Source: Phenylobacterium sp. Root1290
GTDB lineage: Bacteria > Pseudomonadota > Alphaproteobacteria > Caulobacterales > Caulobacteraceae
NCBI RefSeq assembly: GCF_001425305.1
Contig: NZ_LMEE01000001.1
Span: 756,646 to 820,645, forward strand
DNA: 64,000 nt
Reading direction: 5' to 3'
Of the stretch, positions 7,594 to 19,094 are shown one piece after another (position 1 is the first letter of the stretch; each line of letters begins with the position of its first letter). The notes beneath the pieces are model-generated. The model was not told the origin of the DNA. It saw only the letters and a list, made by a program, of their open reading frames with translations, and made no database searches. Made by a program: the position numbers and the translations under genes.

Positions 7594-8880
7594 CTAGACC
7601 CGATAGGGGATGATCACCGGCAGGGTCTCGAAGCCGTGCACGAAGGCCGACCAGTTCAAGGTCGGCTCGCCGACGACCTTGATCTCCGGGAAGCGCTTGA
7701 GAATCTCTTCCCAGATGATGGTCAGCTGCATCTCGGCGACGCGGTTGCCGACGCAGCGGTGGACGCCGAAGCCGAACGACATGTGCTGGCGCGGCCGCTC
7801 GCGGTCGATGATGTACTCGTTCGGGCGATCGACGATCTCTTCGTCACGGTTGCCGGAGATGTACCACATGGCGACCCGGTCGCCCTTCTTGATGGTCTTG
7901 CCGCCCATCTCGACGTCGCGCGTGGCGACACGGGCCATGTGGGCCAGCGGCGTCTGCCAGCGGATCGTCTCCGACACCATCGACAGCACCAGGTCCGGAT
8001 TGGCGCGCAGCTTGGCGTACTGATCGGGGTTCTTGTTCAGCGAGTAGACGCTGCTGGAGATGGTGTTGCGGGTGGTGTCGTTGCCGCCGACGATCAGCAG
8101 GATGACATTGCCCTGATAGGTGGCCAGCTCCATGTCGCGGGTGGCCGGATTGTGCGCCAGCATGGAGATCAGGTCGCCCGCCGGCTCGGCGTTGACGCGC
8201 TGGTCCCAGAGCTCCTGGAACGCGCCGAAGCATTCCATCATCGCCTGGCCCTTGTGTTCCCAGCTCTTCACCGGCCCGTGCCCAGGCTGGTTGGTGACCA
8301 TGTCGGACCAGTAGGTCAGCTTGCGGCGGTCCTCGAACGGGAAGTCGAAGAGGGTGGCCAAGGTCATGGCCGTCAGTTCCTTGGACACCAGGTCGACCCA
8401 GTCGAACTCCTGGCCGATCGGCAGGGAGTCGAGGATCTGGCCGGCGCGTTCGCGCACCAGCGGCGCCATGTTGTGCAGGTTGGAGGGGGCGACCGTCGGG
8501 CTCACCGCCTTGCGCGCCGGACCGTGCTGGGGCTCATCCATGGTGATGAAGCCGGCGCCGCCGCGGCGACGAACGCCCATGACCTTTTCCTGTTCGGCCA
8601 TGGCCACCTGATTGATCAGGGTGATGCCTTCGGCCGACGAGAACGCCTCATGGTCGGTGTCGACCGCCATGATGTCGTTCCACTTGGTGATCGACCAATA
8701 GGGGCCGTACTCGCTGTCGGGCGTGAAGTGGATGGGATCTTCGCGGCGCAGGCGCTCGAACACCGGCCAGATGGTGTCGTCATAGAAGCGCGACACCTTG
8801 GCGGGGTTGAGCTGCTCCAGCGGCATGGCGGCGATTTCGGCGACCGCGTCGGCAGCCTGGATTTTCGCGGAGACGTTCAT
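7594..8880 (-). CDS. cytochrome P450, CYP153-like alkane/fatty acid hydroxylase
   Basis: A 428-residue soluble bacterial P450. It shows the I-helix GGNDTTRN, the K-helix ETIR and the heme loop FGFGVHRCVGN with the thiolate Cys at about residue 376. Blocks such as LLIVGGNDTTRN, IIRWQTPLAHM and KKGDRVAMWYISGNRDE are those of CYP153, which hydroxylates alkane or acyl termini using ferredoxin and ferredoxin reductase. Neither partner is in the window. ATG 8880 is chosen for GGAAGGAAG just upstream. A divergent TetR gene probably regulates it. Confidence 0.92.
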   Translation of the reverse strand: MNVSAKIQAADAVAEIAAMPLEQLNPAKVSRFYDDTIWPVFERLRREDPIHFTPDSEYGPYWSITKWNDIMAVDTDHEAFSSAEGITLINQVAMAEQEKVMGVRRRGGAGFITMDEPQHGPARKAVSPTVAPSNLHNMAPLVRERAGQILDSLPIGQEFDWVDLVSKELTAMTLATLFDFPFEDRRKLTYWSDMVTNQPGHGPVKSWEHKGQAMMECFGAFQELWDQRVNAEPAGDLISMLAHNPATRDMELATYQGNVILLIVGGNDTTRNTISSSVYSLNKNPDQYAKLRANPDLVLSMVSETIRWQTPLAHMARVATRDVEMGGKTIKKGDRVAMWYISGNRDEEIVDRPNEYIIDRERPRQHMSFGFGVHRCVGNRVAEMQLTIIWEEILKRFPEIKVVGEPTLNWSAFVHGFETLPVIIPYRV

Positions 8881-8988
8881 GGCTTCCTTCCCAATTCGGC
8901 GCCCGCCACTTTTTCCGTCGCCGCACAGCGCTGCTGCTCGGCCCGTATCGTCGGACTTGGCGGAAGGTTGACCGCACTCCGAAGCTAT

Positions 8989-9074
8989 GTCAACGGCGAT
9001 TGACTTAGCGTGGCCTAGGCGGCGCGCGGCCTGAGCCAGAGAGGCCTGACCGTTCTGCACGCTTTGGTGTACAC
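8989..9074. promoter_or_regulatory. divergent CYP153/tetR control region with two dyads
   Basis: The 196-bp region between the divergent starts holds GTCAA-N6-TTGAC at 8989-9004 and the 8-bp palindrome GTGTACAC at 9067-9074, next to the tetR start. Read on the minus strand, TTGACA at 8993-8988 is a perfect -35 hexamer facing the P450, but no good -10 follows. The dyads are candidate sites for the TetR-type regulator. Confidence 0.35.
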
Positions 9075-9082
9075 AGGTGGCG

Positions 9083-9676
9083 ATGACAGAAACCTTCGTT
9101 CGTCCAGGTCCGCGCCGGCGTGACGCCGAGGCTACCCGCGCGGCCATCCTGGAGGCGGCGAAGAAGCAATTCGCGCTCGTCGGCTACGACTGCACCCTGC
9201 GCGACATCGCCGGCGAGGCCGGGGCCGATGTGGCGCTGGTCAAGCGCTACTTCGGCGGCAAGGAAGCCCTGTTCGTCGAGGCCCTGAAGGCCTCGTTCCG
9301 GACGAACGACCTCGCCGATTGGGACCGGACGACCTTTGCGGTCGACATCGCCACGATGCTGGCCGGCACGCCCCATGACGACGAGGCCAGGACACACCGG
9401 TTCCAGTTCCTGCTGCGGGCGGCGACGTCGCAGGCCACCGCGCCGTTCCTGAACGTGCTGGTGCAGGAGCGCCTGCTCGCCCCGATGCGCAACTGGCTGG
9501 GCGGCACGGACGCCGACGCCCGGGCCCGCGTGCTGGCCGGGGTCTATATCGGCTTCCTGGTCGAGCGTCTGATCCGCGGCGAGGCCCTGGAGGGGCGTGA
9601 GCGCGAGGTGTTCATCGAGCGGGTGAGCGCCGTCTTCTCGACGCTGATCGCCGATCCCGACGACGGAAAGTCCTGA
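9083..9676 (+). CDS. TetR/AcrR family transcriptional regulator
   Basis: A 197-residue repressor. The N-terminal helix-turn-helix is typical: ATRAAILEAAKKQFALVGYD, TLRDIAGEAGADVALVKRYF and GGKEALF. The ligand-binding C-terminal domain is unspecific. It is transcribed divergently from the CYP153 gene 196 bp away, so it is likely to control that gene and itself. A GTG at 9077 is an alternative start two codons upstream. AGG lies 5 bases before ATG 9083. Its stop is 1 base from the stop of the convergent Nudix gene. Confidence 0.9.
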   Translation: MTETFVRPGPRRRDAEATRAAILEAAKKQFALVGYDCTLRDIAGEAGADVALVKRYFGGKEALFVEALKASFRTNDLADWDRTTFAVDIATMLAGTPHDDEARTHRFQFLLRAATSQATAPFLNVLVQERLLAPMRNWLGGTDADARARVLAGVYIGFLVERLIRGEALEGREREVFIERVSAVFSTLIADPDDGKS

Positions 9677-9677
9677 C

Positions 9678-10304
9678 TCAGCGCCAGGCGAACACCGGCT
9701 GGTCCAGGTCGGCGACGCGGGTGACACGGCCGGCGACCACTTCGCGCAGCTGGTAGATCAACGCCGCGGTCGGGGCGTGGATGTGGTGCTCCCCAAGGTT
9801 CAGGCGGATCAGCGGCCGCTCGCTCTCGGGAATGCGCTCGAACTCCACCGCCTCGGGACCGGCGATGTGGTCGAGACGGAAGCGGTGCACGGACGCCACC
9901 TCGTCGGGATTGGGCGCGATCGCCTGCACATCGTCGAGCCAGGCCACGACCGGCGCGATCGCGTATCCGGACCGGCTGGCGTAGTCGTCGAGGACCCCAA
10001 GGATGTTGGCCGGCGCGAGTTGCAGGCCAAGTTCCTCATGCAGTTCGCGCAAGGCCGCCTCCTGCAGGGTTTCCCCCGCATCGCAGCGGCCGCCGGGCAA
10101 CGCCCACTGCCCGGCGTGGGCGCGCAGCGTCGCCGAGCGCCGGGTCAGCAGGAACGCCGTCTCGCCCGAGCCGTCGCCGGCGTCGACCAGGGTGATGGCC
10201 ACCGCCGCGTGCTTGAGCTGCGGCCCATCATAGGCCAGGCGCGGGAACGCCTGGCAGCGGGCCGCCAGTTCGGCGCGGAAGGCGGGCGAGAACGGGTAGC
10301 TCAC
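9678..10304 (-). CDS. Nudix hydrolase, CoA pyrophosphatase-like
   Basis: A 208-residue Nudix enzyme that hydrolyses a nucleoside diphosphate linked to another moiety. The Nudix box is complete: GGRCDAGETLQEAALRELHE followed by ELGL, with the metal-binding RExxEE glutamates. Upstream LTRRSATLRAHAGQWALPGG and length fit the NudL/CoA-diphosphatase group, although the UPF0035 signature is only partly visible, so substrate is uncertain. It is followed on the same strand, after 2 bases in the upstream direction, by the YghU-type gene, and may share its transcript. Confidence 0.85.
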   Translation of the reverse strand: MSYPFSPAFRAELAARCQAFPRLAYDGPQLKHAAVAITLVDAGDGSGETAFLLTRRSATLRAHAGQWALPGGRCDAGETLQEAALRELHEELGLQLAPANILGVLDDYASRSGYAIAPVVAWLDDVQAIAPNPDEVASVHRFRLDHIAGPEAVEFERIPESERPLIRLNLGEHHIHAPTAALIYQLREVVAGRVTRVADLDQPVFAWR

Positions 10305-10306
10305 GC

Positions 10307-11173
10307 CTACTTCGCTGACTGCAGCTTGTCCTGCGTCTTGGTGTCGAAGTCGCTGGCCTCGTGCCGCTCATGCAGCTGGGTCGAGGGTTCGCCCCAGGTG
10401 CGGTTGACCATCCGCCCGCGCTGAACAGCGGGACGTTCGGCGATCAGGTCGGCCCAGCGCTGGACGTTGACGTACTCGTGCACCGCGAGGAACTCGCCCG
10501 CCTCGTAGAGCACGCCCTTGGCGAGGCCGCCGTACCAGGGCCAGATCGCGATGTCGGCGATCGTGTACTCATCGCCGGCGATGTACTTGCTCTCGCCCAG
10601 CCGCCGCTCAAGCACGTCCAGCTGGCGCTTGGTCTCCATGGCGAAGCGGTCGATGGCGTATTCGATCTTGGTCGGCGCGTAGGCGTAGAAGTGGCCAAAG
10701 CCGCCGCCCAGATAGGGCGCGCTGCCCATCTGCCAGAACAGCCAGGAGAAGGCCTCCGCCCGCTTGCCCGGATCGGTCGGCAGCAGGGCGCCGAACTTCT
10801 CGGCCAGGTGGACCAGGATCGCGGCGGATTCGAACACCCGGATCGGGGTCGGGCCGCTGCGATCCAGCAGCGCCGGGATCTTGGAATTGGGGTTGATGTC
10901 GACGAAGCCGCTGCCGAACTGGTCGCCCGTACCGATATTGATCAGCCAGGCGTCGTACTCCGCGCCGCTGTGGCCGAGGGCCAGCAGTTCCTCGAGCATG
11001 ACCGTCGCCTTGATGCCGTTGGGCGTGGCCAGCGAATAGAGCTGAAGCGGGTGACGTCCGACCGGCAATTCCTTGTCGTGGGTCGCCCCGGCGATCGGTC
11101 GGTTGATATTGGCGAAGCGCCCGCCGTTCTCCTTGTTCCAGGTCCAGACCTTCGGCGGGACATATTCGGTCAT
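10307..11173 (-). CDS. yghU: glutathione-dependent disulfide-bond oxidoreductase (YghU-type GST)
   Basis: A 288-residue member of the nu-class GST/disulfide reductase group. It matches E. coli YghU closely along its length as I recall it: KVWTWNKENGGRFANINRP at the N-terminus, LPVGRHPLQLYSLATPNG, INPNSKIPALLD, GGGFGHFYAYAPTKIEYAI and the C-terminal LHERHEASDF. These enzymes bind two glutathiones and reduce disulfides or organic peroxides. The Nudix gene lies 2 bases downstream, so the two are probably co-transcribed. Confidence 0.93.
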   Translation of the reverse strand: MTEYVPPKVWTWNKENGGRFANINRPIAGATHDKELPVGRHPLQLYSLATPNGIKATVMLEELLALGHSGAEYDAWLINIGTGDQFGSGFVDINPNSKIPALLDRSGPTPIRVFESAAILVHLAEKFGALLPTDPGKRAEAFSWLFWQMGSAPYLGGGFGHFYAYAPTKIEYAIDRFAMETKRQLDVLERRLGESKYIAGDEYTIADIAIWPWYGGLAKGVLYEAGEFLAVHEYVNVQRWADLIAERPAVQRGRMVNRTWGEPSTQLHERHEASDFDTKTQDKLQSAK

Positions 11174-11289
11174 ACGTGGGGCTCCAGGCGTCGGGGGCGG
11201 ACGGCGTGTCCGCTGGTTTCAGCATGTAGGGCCCATGGTGGGCCATCGCCAGCATCGCGCCAAGACTGGCCGGGCGCGACCCGCCGCGG

Positions 11290-12030
11290 TCAGGGCGCGA
11301 CAGGCGTGCGGGTGAGCGCCTCGCCGACGCTGGCCAGCGAGGCCGCCCGCGCCCGGACGATGGCGTCGGCGAGCCTTTCGATATCGGCGCCGGGAATGGT
11401 CTCGCCAGCCACGACGAAGGTCGGCGTGCCGGTGACCCGGATATCCTGCGCGAGGGCGCGGGTGTCGTCGATCTGCTCGCCGATGGCCGGGTTCCGGGCC
11501 GCCGCTTCCACTTCACGCGGGTTGAGGCCCAGGCGCCCGACGATGCGGTCGACGCGCACGACGCTCAGGTCCTTCTGGCCCATGAGGGCGCGGTGCAGTT
11601 CCAGCCCCTTGGACTTGCCTTGCGGCGTCAGGGAGACGCGCGCCGCATAGTCCGACGCGCTGCCGAACACCGGATACTGCTTGAAGACGAAACGCACGTC
11701 GCGGTTCTGGGCGATCAGAGCATCGACGTGCGGCGCCACCGCACGGCTGTAGGGGCACCGATAGTCGAAGAACTGAACCACGGTCACGCGCCCGTCGGGA
11801 TTGGCCACGAAGTCCCGATCGTCCCGCTCCAGCGCCGGCTGCGCCTGGCGCAGCGCCGCGGTCGCCTCCTTGGCGCGCTTGTCGCGGAGCTTGGTCGCCG
11901 CGTCGCGGATCACCTCGGGATTGGCGACCAGATAGGCGTGCAGGCGGCGATCGAAGTCGTCCTCCTGCTTTGCATCGCAGGCCGCCAGGGCCAGGAGGCA
12001 GGCGAGCATCGCCCAAGGCTTCAAGCTCAT
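11290..12030 (-). CDS. DsbA-like thioredoxin-fold lipoprotein with a CPYS active site
   Basis: A 246-residue DsbA/ScsC-type protein with a lipoprotein signal (LLALAAC, lipid-acceptor Cys18), so it is membrane-anchored in the periplasm. A charged helical linker (about 25-75) precedes the thioredoxin fold. The redox motif reads C92-P-Y-S95 in place of CPxC, and the cis-Pro loop VTGTPTF is intact. With only the attacking Cys, it may act as a monothiol reductase or isomerase or trap mixed disulfides. The ATG at 12030 is chosen because the signal peptide starts there. Confidence 0.82.
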   Translation of the reverse strand: MSLKPWAMLACLLALAACDAKQEDDFDRRLHAYLVANPEVIRDAATKLRDKRAKEATAALRQAQPALERDDRDFVANPDGRVTVVQFFDYRCPYSRAVAPHVDALIAQNRDVRFVFKQYPVFGSASDYAARVSLTPQGKSKGLELHRALMGQKDLSVVRVDRIVGRLGLNPREVEAAARNPAIGEQIDDTRALAQDIRVTGTPTFVVAGETIPGADIERLADAIVRARAASLASVGEALTRTPVAP

Positions 12031-12175
12031 GCCCCCAAGACCTTGCAGACGTCGGCGCCGCGGCGGCCTGCGCATTGATTTCGCGTTAAGGTAACCAAGA
12101 TCGTAACCATTACCTTTAAGTTCAAATACATAGCGATACTGCAATCTAAGCCCAGCAACCTGATGGGCGATACAG

Positions 12176-12832
12176 TTGAACCTTCGCTTTCCACATCACG
12201 TCCTGGCCCTCGTACTCGGCGCCGCGCTTTGCGCGCCGAGCGCGGCGAGCGCTGGACCGATGGAAGACGCGATCCTAGCTGAGATCAACTTCGCCCGCGC
12301 CTATCCTCAGGAATACGCCAGGCGCCTCGAACAAGAGCCCGTCACCCGTTGGGAACGCGCGCTGATCGAAGCTGGCGAGCCCGAGGACCACGCTGCGTAC
12401 ATCGAAGCTGTCCAGTATCTCAAGAAGCAACGGCCGCTCGCGCCGCTGCGGCCGGACGACAGCCTGGCCTCCGCGGCCCTGGAGCACGTCTCGCTGCAGG
12501 GACCGGCTGGCCACATCGGACATGCGAGCGCGAACGGCGAGCGGTTCTATGACCGCGTGCGCCGGCATGGCGCGGCGGCGGCGTTGTCGGCCGAGAACAT
12601 CGCCTATGGCCCACCCTCGCCCGAGGACGTGGTGCGCGCCCTGATCATCGACAGCGGCGTGCCGGACCGCGGCCACCGCACCAATATCTTCCACGCCGCC
12701 TTCAAGGTGGTCGGCGTGAGCTGCGGGCCGCATCGCGACTACAGCACGATGTGCGTCATGGACTTCAGCGCCGCGCCCTCCCCGCGCATCATCACCGCGC
12801 AACTGGACCGTATTCTCGCTGCAGACGAGTAG
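12176..12832 (+). CDS. secreted CAP (SCP/PR-1) domain protein
   Basis: A 218-residue protein with a signal peptide (cleavage near ASA-G at 26) and a CAP domain, a cysteine-rich secretory/PR-1-like fold of uncertain activity in bacteria. Marks are EINFARAYPQEYA, the first-His region GHIGHASANGERFYDRV, ENIAYG and RGHRTNIFHAAFKVVGVSCG. The start is TTG at 12176. A stop lies five codons upstream in frame, and the next ATG would remove the signal peptide. Extracellular or periplasmic location is expected. Confidence 0.85.
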   Translation: MNLRFPHHVLALVLGAALCAPSAASAGPMEDAILAEINFARAYPQEYARRLEQEPVTRWERALIEAGEPEDHAAYIEAVQYLKKQRPLAPLRPDDSLASAALEHVSLQGPAGHIGHASANGERFYDRVRRHGAAAALSAENIAYGPPSPEDVVRALIIDSGVPDRGHRTNIFHAAFKVVGVSCGPHRDYSTMCVMDFSAAPSPRIITAQLDRILAADE

Positions 12833-13102
12833 ACTTGCAGCAGCCGAATCAGTTGCTCGCCCGATTGGGGCGATATCCTTTCCAACGACGCTCCGCCGCG
12901 GCCGCTGACGCGTAGCAAACCCGTCACGGCAAAGGGTTTGCGTGGTTTACAATTGATTACGCATATTCCGCGATGTTCCCGCGTACTATATGGTGGAAAT
13001 TGCAGCGCTCGCCTTTAACTGGTGCGCGCATGGCACGCCGGTTGCTCCGCGAAAGCTTCGTTGTTTCGCAGTGGGACAGGCTACTCTTTAGGGGGGGACG
13101 AC
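12833..13102. other. intergenic region with one hairpin
   Basis: This 270-bp gap holds GCAAACCC/GGGTTTGC (12915-12922 with 12934-12941), a possible weak terminator for the CAP gene without a T-tract, followed by an AT-rich stretch (12945-12990) that probably contains the promoter of the PEP-CTERM gene. Nothing else is recognised. Confidence 0.4.
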
Positions 13103-13963
13103 ATGGCGATCGCCAAATACGTCGTGATGGGCGCACTTCTGAGCTCCGCGGTTGCGGCGCCGGCAGCGGCCGAAGACTGCTTCATCAAGGTCTCGCGACC
13201 CACTGCGGCCAAGCCGGCCCCGCCGAAGGCCGCCGCGCCCGCACGCGCCGTGAAGCCCGCCAAGGCCAAGCCCGCAAGCCAGCAGGCCCGCAAGCCGGCG
13301 ACGTCCAAGCCGCGCAAGGCGGTGGCCGCAGCCAAGCCCGCCGCGCCGATGAAGAAGCTTCCGGAGTCGTCCTACGCGATGCGCACGGCGTTCGCGCCGG
13401 CGGCTCCCTCGACCGAATGTGACACCAAGCCGTCGATCCAGGCGGCCCTGCCCCCCGAAGCGCGGCCCCCGGCCCAGCACCTGCTGGACGAGATCGCCGG
13501 TCCGCCGGTCGAACTGGCCGAGGCCTCGCGCCCCGCCGGCCTGGCCGCGCTGCCGATCAGCAACGGCCCCGGCGGCGGCGGCTTCCCGATGGGCTTCGGC
13601 CCGCGCGGCGGCGGCGGCGGCGGTGGGCTTCCCCCCATCGGCGGCAATCCTTCCACGCCCCCCGGCGGCGGCGACCCGTCGAATCCGCCTGGCGGCGGCG
13701 ATCCCTCGAACCCGCCCGGCGGCGGCAATCCTCCTGGCGGCGGCAATCCCCCCGGGGGCGGCAACCCGCCCGGCGGTGGAAACCCGCCCGGTGGCGGCGA
13801 TCCGCCTGGTGGCGGCAACCCGCCTGGCGGCGGCGACCCGCCGATCACCAGCCCTGTCCCGGAACCGGGCGTGTGGATGACGATGATCATCGGCTTCTTC
13901 GGCCTGGGCACCATGGTGCGCCGTTCGCGCGCCCTGCAGCGCGGCCGCACCGAGACGGTCTGA
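13103..13963 (+). CDS. PEP-CTERM sorting domain protein with PGGG(N/D)P repeats
   Basis: A 286-residue exported protein. Regions in order: signal peptide (1-23), a Lys/Ala/Pro-rich segment, a Gly-rich stretch, a tandem PPGGGN/PPGGGD repeat region, and a C-terminal PEP-CTERM tail (PVPEPGVWMTMIIGFFGLG) with hydrophobic helix and Arg cluster. In this system an exosortase cleaves after the PEP box and the protein reaches the cell surface or matrix. No exosortase is in the window. The ATG at 13103 follows GGGGGGG. The low-complexity repeats suggest an extended, wall- or polysaccharide-associated rod. Confidence 0.82.
   Translation: MAIAKYVVMGALLSSAVAAPAAAEDCFIKVSRPTAAKPAPPKAAAPARAVKPAKAKPASQQARKPATSKPRKAVAAAKPAAPMKKLPESSYAMRTAFAPAAPSTECDTKPSIQAALPPEARPPAQHLLDEIAGPPVELAEASRPAGLAALPISNGPGGGGFPMGFGPRGGGGGGGLPPIGGNPSTPPGGGDPSNPPGGGDPSNPPGGGNPPGGGNPPGGGNPPGGGNPPGGGDPPGGGNPPGGGDPPITSPVPEPGVWMTMIIGFFGLGTMVRRSRALQRGRTETV
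13640..13843. repeat. tandem coding repeats (PPGGGN/D units)
   Basis: About ten short in-frame units of 15-24 bases encode PP-GGG-N/D-(PS/ST). Units near 13725-13840 are nearly identical pentapeptide codings (15 bp), so copy number could vary by slippage. The units are direct and contiguous with no spacers, and they lie within the PEP-CTERM gene. Confidence 0.8.
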
Positions 13964-14015
13964 CATCCCAGCTCTGGCGGCCCCGGCCGCCAGACGACCT
14001 GAGCGACAAACAAAA

Positions 14016-14046
14016 AAGGCCGCGCGAACCGCGCGGCCTTTTCTTA
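14016..14046. terminator. bidirectional rho-independent terminator
   Basis: A perfect 11-bp stem (AAGGCCGCGCG) with loop AAC is flanked by AAAAAA on the left and TTTTCTT on the right, so it can stop transcripts from both strands: the PEP-CTERM gene (plus) and ppdK (minus). A second hairpin (GGCCCGCC/GGCGGGCC, 14058-14077) lies just after the ppdK stop. Confidence 0.88.
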
Positions 14047-14086
14047 TGCGTGATCGCGGCCCGCCTGTCGGCGGGCCGGAGCCCTG

Positions 14087-16783
<2,697 letters not shown>

Positions 16784-16797
16784 TCCCTAAGGCCTCC

Positions 16798-19092
16798 TTA
16801 GCCCGTCACTTGCGAAAAGTCCGCGACCCGCTCCATGAGGTCGCGAACCTGCACGAGAAGACGCAGGCGGTTCTCACGTTCCGCTGCGTTTTCAGAATTC
16901 ACTAGCACCGCCTCGAAGAAGGCGTCGACCGGCGCGCGCAGTCCCGAGAGGGCACGCATCGCGTCGGCGAAGTCTTCCTGCTGCAACGCTTGCGCCACGG
17001 CCGGCTCGGCGGCCTGGAGGGCGGCGATCAGGGCCCCCTCCTCCTTTGGCGCACCCGGCATGCCGACGGCCGGACCAGCTGGAAGCTCGCCCTTCTTTTC
17101 CTCGGCCTTGAGGATGTTGCCGGCGCGCTTGTAGCCAGCCAGCAGGTTCTGGCCGTCTGTTCCGGTCAGGAAATGATCCAGCGCCTCGACCCGCGCGACG
17201 ATGCGCACGAGGTCGTCGTCGCCGAGGGCGAACACGGCGTCCACCAGGTCATGGCGCTTGCCCTGGTCGCGCAGGGCGACCTTCAGGCGATCGGCCAGGA
17301 AGCCCAGCACCTCGTCGGCGACCACGCCATAGGGGCGGAACTGGAACTGGACTTCGCCTTCCGGCGGATCGCCGGCCGGAGCCGAGCGGTCGAAACGGAT
17401 GTCGAAGTCCTCGGTCGTCGAGACGACATAGGGAACGCCTTCCAGCAGCGCGTTCTCGAATTCCTCGACATAGGTCTCGAAGACTTCGGACGGCGATCGG
17501 TAGGCGGGACCGAGGTAGCCGGTCGTGCGGCGGGTCGAAACGTAGAGCGCACGGCCCGGATCGACGTAGCAGCGCAGCGACCTGTACCAGTCGGCGACAA
17601 GCTCGCGCACCGGAGCGCGGGCTTCGGACCCCAGCAGGATGCGGATGATGCCGAGCGCGGCGCGACGCAGGGCGTACGGGTCGCGCGAGCCGGTCGGCTT
17701 TTCGTCGATGGCGAAGAAGGCGACCAGCGTGTCGAGCTTTTCAGCGATGGCCACGGCCATGGTCACCGGGGTGTCGGGCGCCTCGTCCTTGGCTCCGACC
17801 GGGCGGTAGTGGTCGCGGATGGCGTCGGCGACGACCGGGCTGATCTTCTCCTCTCGGGCGTAGTAGCCGCCCATCAGGCCCTGCAGCTCGGGGAACTCGC
17901 CCACCATGCCGGTGGCGAGGTCGGCCTTCGACAGGCGGGCGGCCAAAACCGCCTTCGGCACATCGGCGCCCACGCGCGGCGCAATGGCCTTGGCCAACAG
18001 CTCAAGGCGTTCGACCCGCTCGGCCAGAGTGCCGAGCTTGGCGTGGAAGGTGACGCCGGAGAGCTTCTTGAGGCGCTCCTCCAGCGTGACCTTGCGGTCT
18101 TCGTCCCAGAAGAAGCGGGCGTCGTTGAGACGCGCGGAGAGCACCTTGGCGTTGCCGCGGGCGATCTCCTTGCCGCCGTCCGCCGCCTCGATGTTGGCGA
18201 CGGTGAGGAAGTTCGGCGCGAGCTTGCGGCCGCCATTGCCGTTCGCACGGCTGGGATCGGAGACCGCGAAGTACTTCTGGTGGGTCCGCATGGAGGTGCG
18301 GATCACTTCCGGCGGCAGGTCCAGGAAGGCCGGATCCATGTCGCCGAGGACCGGGGTCGGCCATTCGGCCAGGCCCGCGACCTCGTCCAGCAGGCCGTCG
18401 TCGTCGACCAGCTCAAGATTGCGCGCGAAGCACAGGGTGCGCGCGCCGTCCATGATGCGGTCCTTGCGCTCCTCGGGATCTAGGATGACGAAGTGAGCGG
18501 CCAGCTTGTCGCGGTAGCTGTCGAAGTCCTTCACCTTGAAGGGCTTGCCCGATCCCATGAACCGATGGCCCTCGGTCACGTCGCCGGCCTCGATGCCGTC
18601 GATGTTGAAGGGCACGATCTGCCCGTCGAACAGGAAGACGATGCGCTTGAGCGGCCGCACCCAGCGCAGCGTGCCGCGGCCCCAGGTCATCGACTTGGGC
18701 CACGGGAAGTTGCGGATCACCTGGTCGAGGATCTCGGCCAGGATCTCGGCGGTCGCACGACCTTTGCGATGGATATGTGCGAACCAGACGCCGTCTTTCT
18801 CCGTGAGTTGCTCACGGGTCAGGCCGGTCGACCGGAGGAAGCCTTCGATGGCGGCGTCGGGCGCGCCGACGCGCGGGCCTTTGCGCTCCTCGTGCCGGTC
18901 GCCTTGAGCCTCGGGCAGGCCTTCGGCCACCAGGGTCAGGCGGCGCGGGCCCGAGAAGGTCTTGAGACCTTCCGGCAGCAGGCCCTGCTCGGCCAAGCGC
19001 TCGCGGAACATGCGGTCGAAGTCTCGCGCGGCCTGCACCTGCATGCGCGCGGGAATCTCTTCGGAGAACAGTTCGATCAGCAATTGCGGCAT
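16798..19092 (-). CDS. glyS: glycine--tRNA ligase beta subunit
   Basis: The 764-residue beta subunit of the alpha2beta2 bacterial glycyl-tRNA synthetase. It binds tRNA-Gly while the catalytic site is mainly in the alpha subunit. The start MPQLLIELFSEEIPARMQ is the family N-terminus, so the ATG at 19092 is chosen although the frame is open further upstream. A DALR-type anticodon-binding region is expected at the C-terminus. Acidic and Lys-rich insertions make it somewhat longer than the usual 690 residues. It begins 2 bases after the glyQ stop. Confidence 0.96.
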   Translation of the reverse strand: MPQLLIELFSEEIPARMQVQAARDFDRMFRERLAEQGLLPEGLKTFSGPRRLTLVAEGLPEAQGDRHEERKGPRVGAPDAAIEGFLRSTGLTREQLTEKDGVWFAHIHRKGRATAEILAEILDQVIRNFPWPKSMTWGRGTLRWVRPLKRIVFLFDGQIVPFNIDGIEAGDVTEGHRFMGSGKPFKVKDFDSYRDKLAAHFVILDPEERKDRIMDGARTLCFARNLELVDDDGLLDEVAGLAEWPTPVLGDMDPAFLDLPPEVIRTSMRTHQKYFAVSDPSRANGNGGRKLAPNFLTVANIEAADGGKEIARGNAKVLSARLNDARFFWDEDRKVTLEERLKKLSGVTFHAKLGTLAERVERLELLAKAIAPRVGADVPKAVLAARLSKADLATGMVGEFPELQGLMGGYYAREEKISPVVADAIRDHYRPVGAKDEAPDTPVTMAVAIAEKLDTLVAFFAIDEKPTGSRDPYALRRAALGIIRILLGSEARAPVRELVADWYRSLRCYVDPGRALYVSTRRTTGYLGPAYRSPSEVFETYVEEFENALLEGVPYVVSTTEDFDIRFDRSAPAGDPPEGEVQFQFRPYGVVADEVLGFLADRLKVALRDQGKRHDLVDAVFALGDDDLVRIVARVEALDHFLTGTDGQNLLAGYKRAGNILKAEEKKGELPAGPAVGMPGAPKEEGALIAALQAAEPAVAQALQQEDFADAMRALSGLRAPVDAFFEAVLVNSENAAERENRLRLLVQVRDLMERVADFSQVTG

Positions 19093-19094
19093 GG

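Noticed and set aside
13640..13843. Short tandem repeats resembling a CRISPR array
   Set aside because: Units are contiguous, in frame, without spacers, and encode Pro/Gly repeats in a PEP-CTERM protein.
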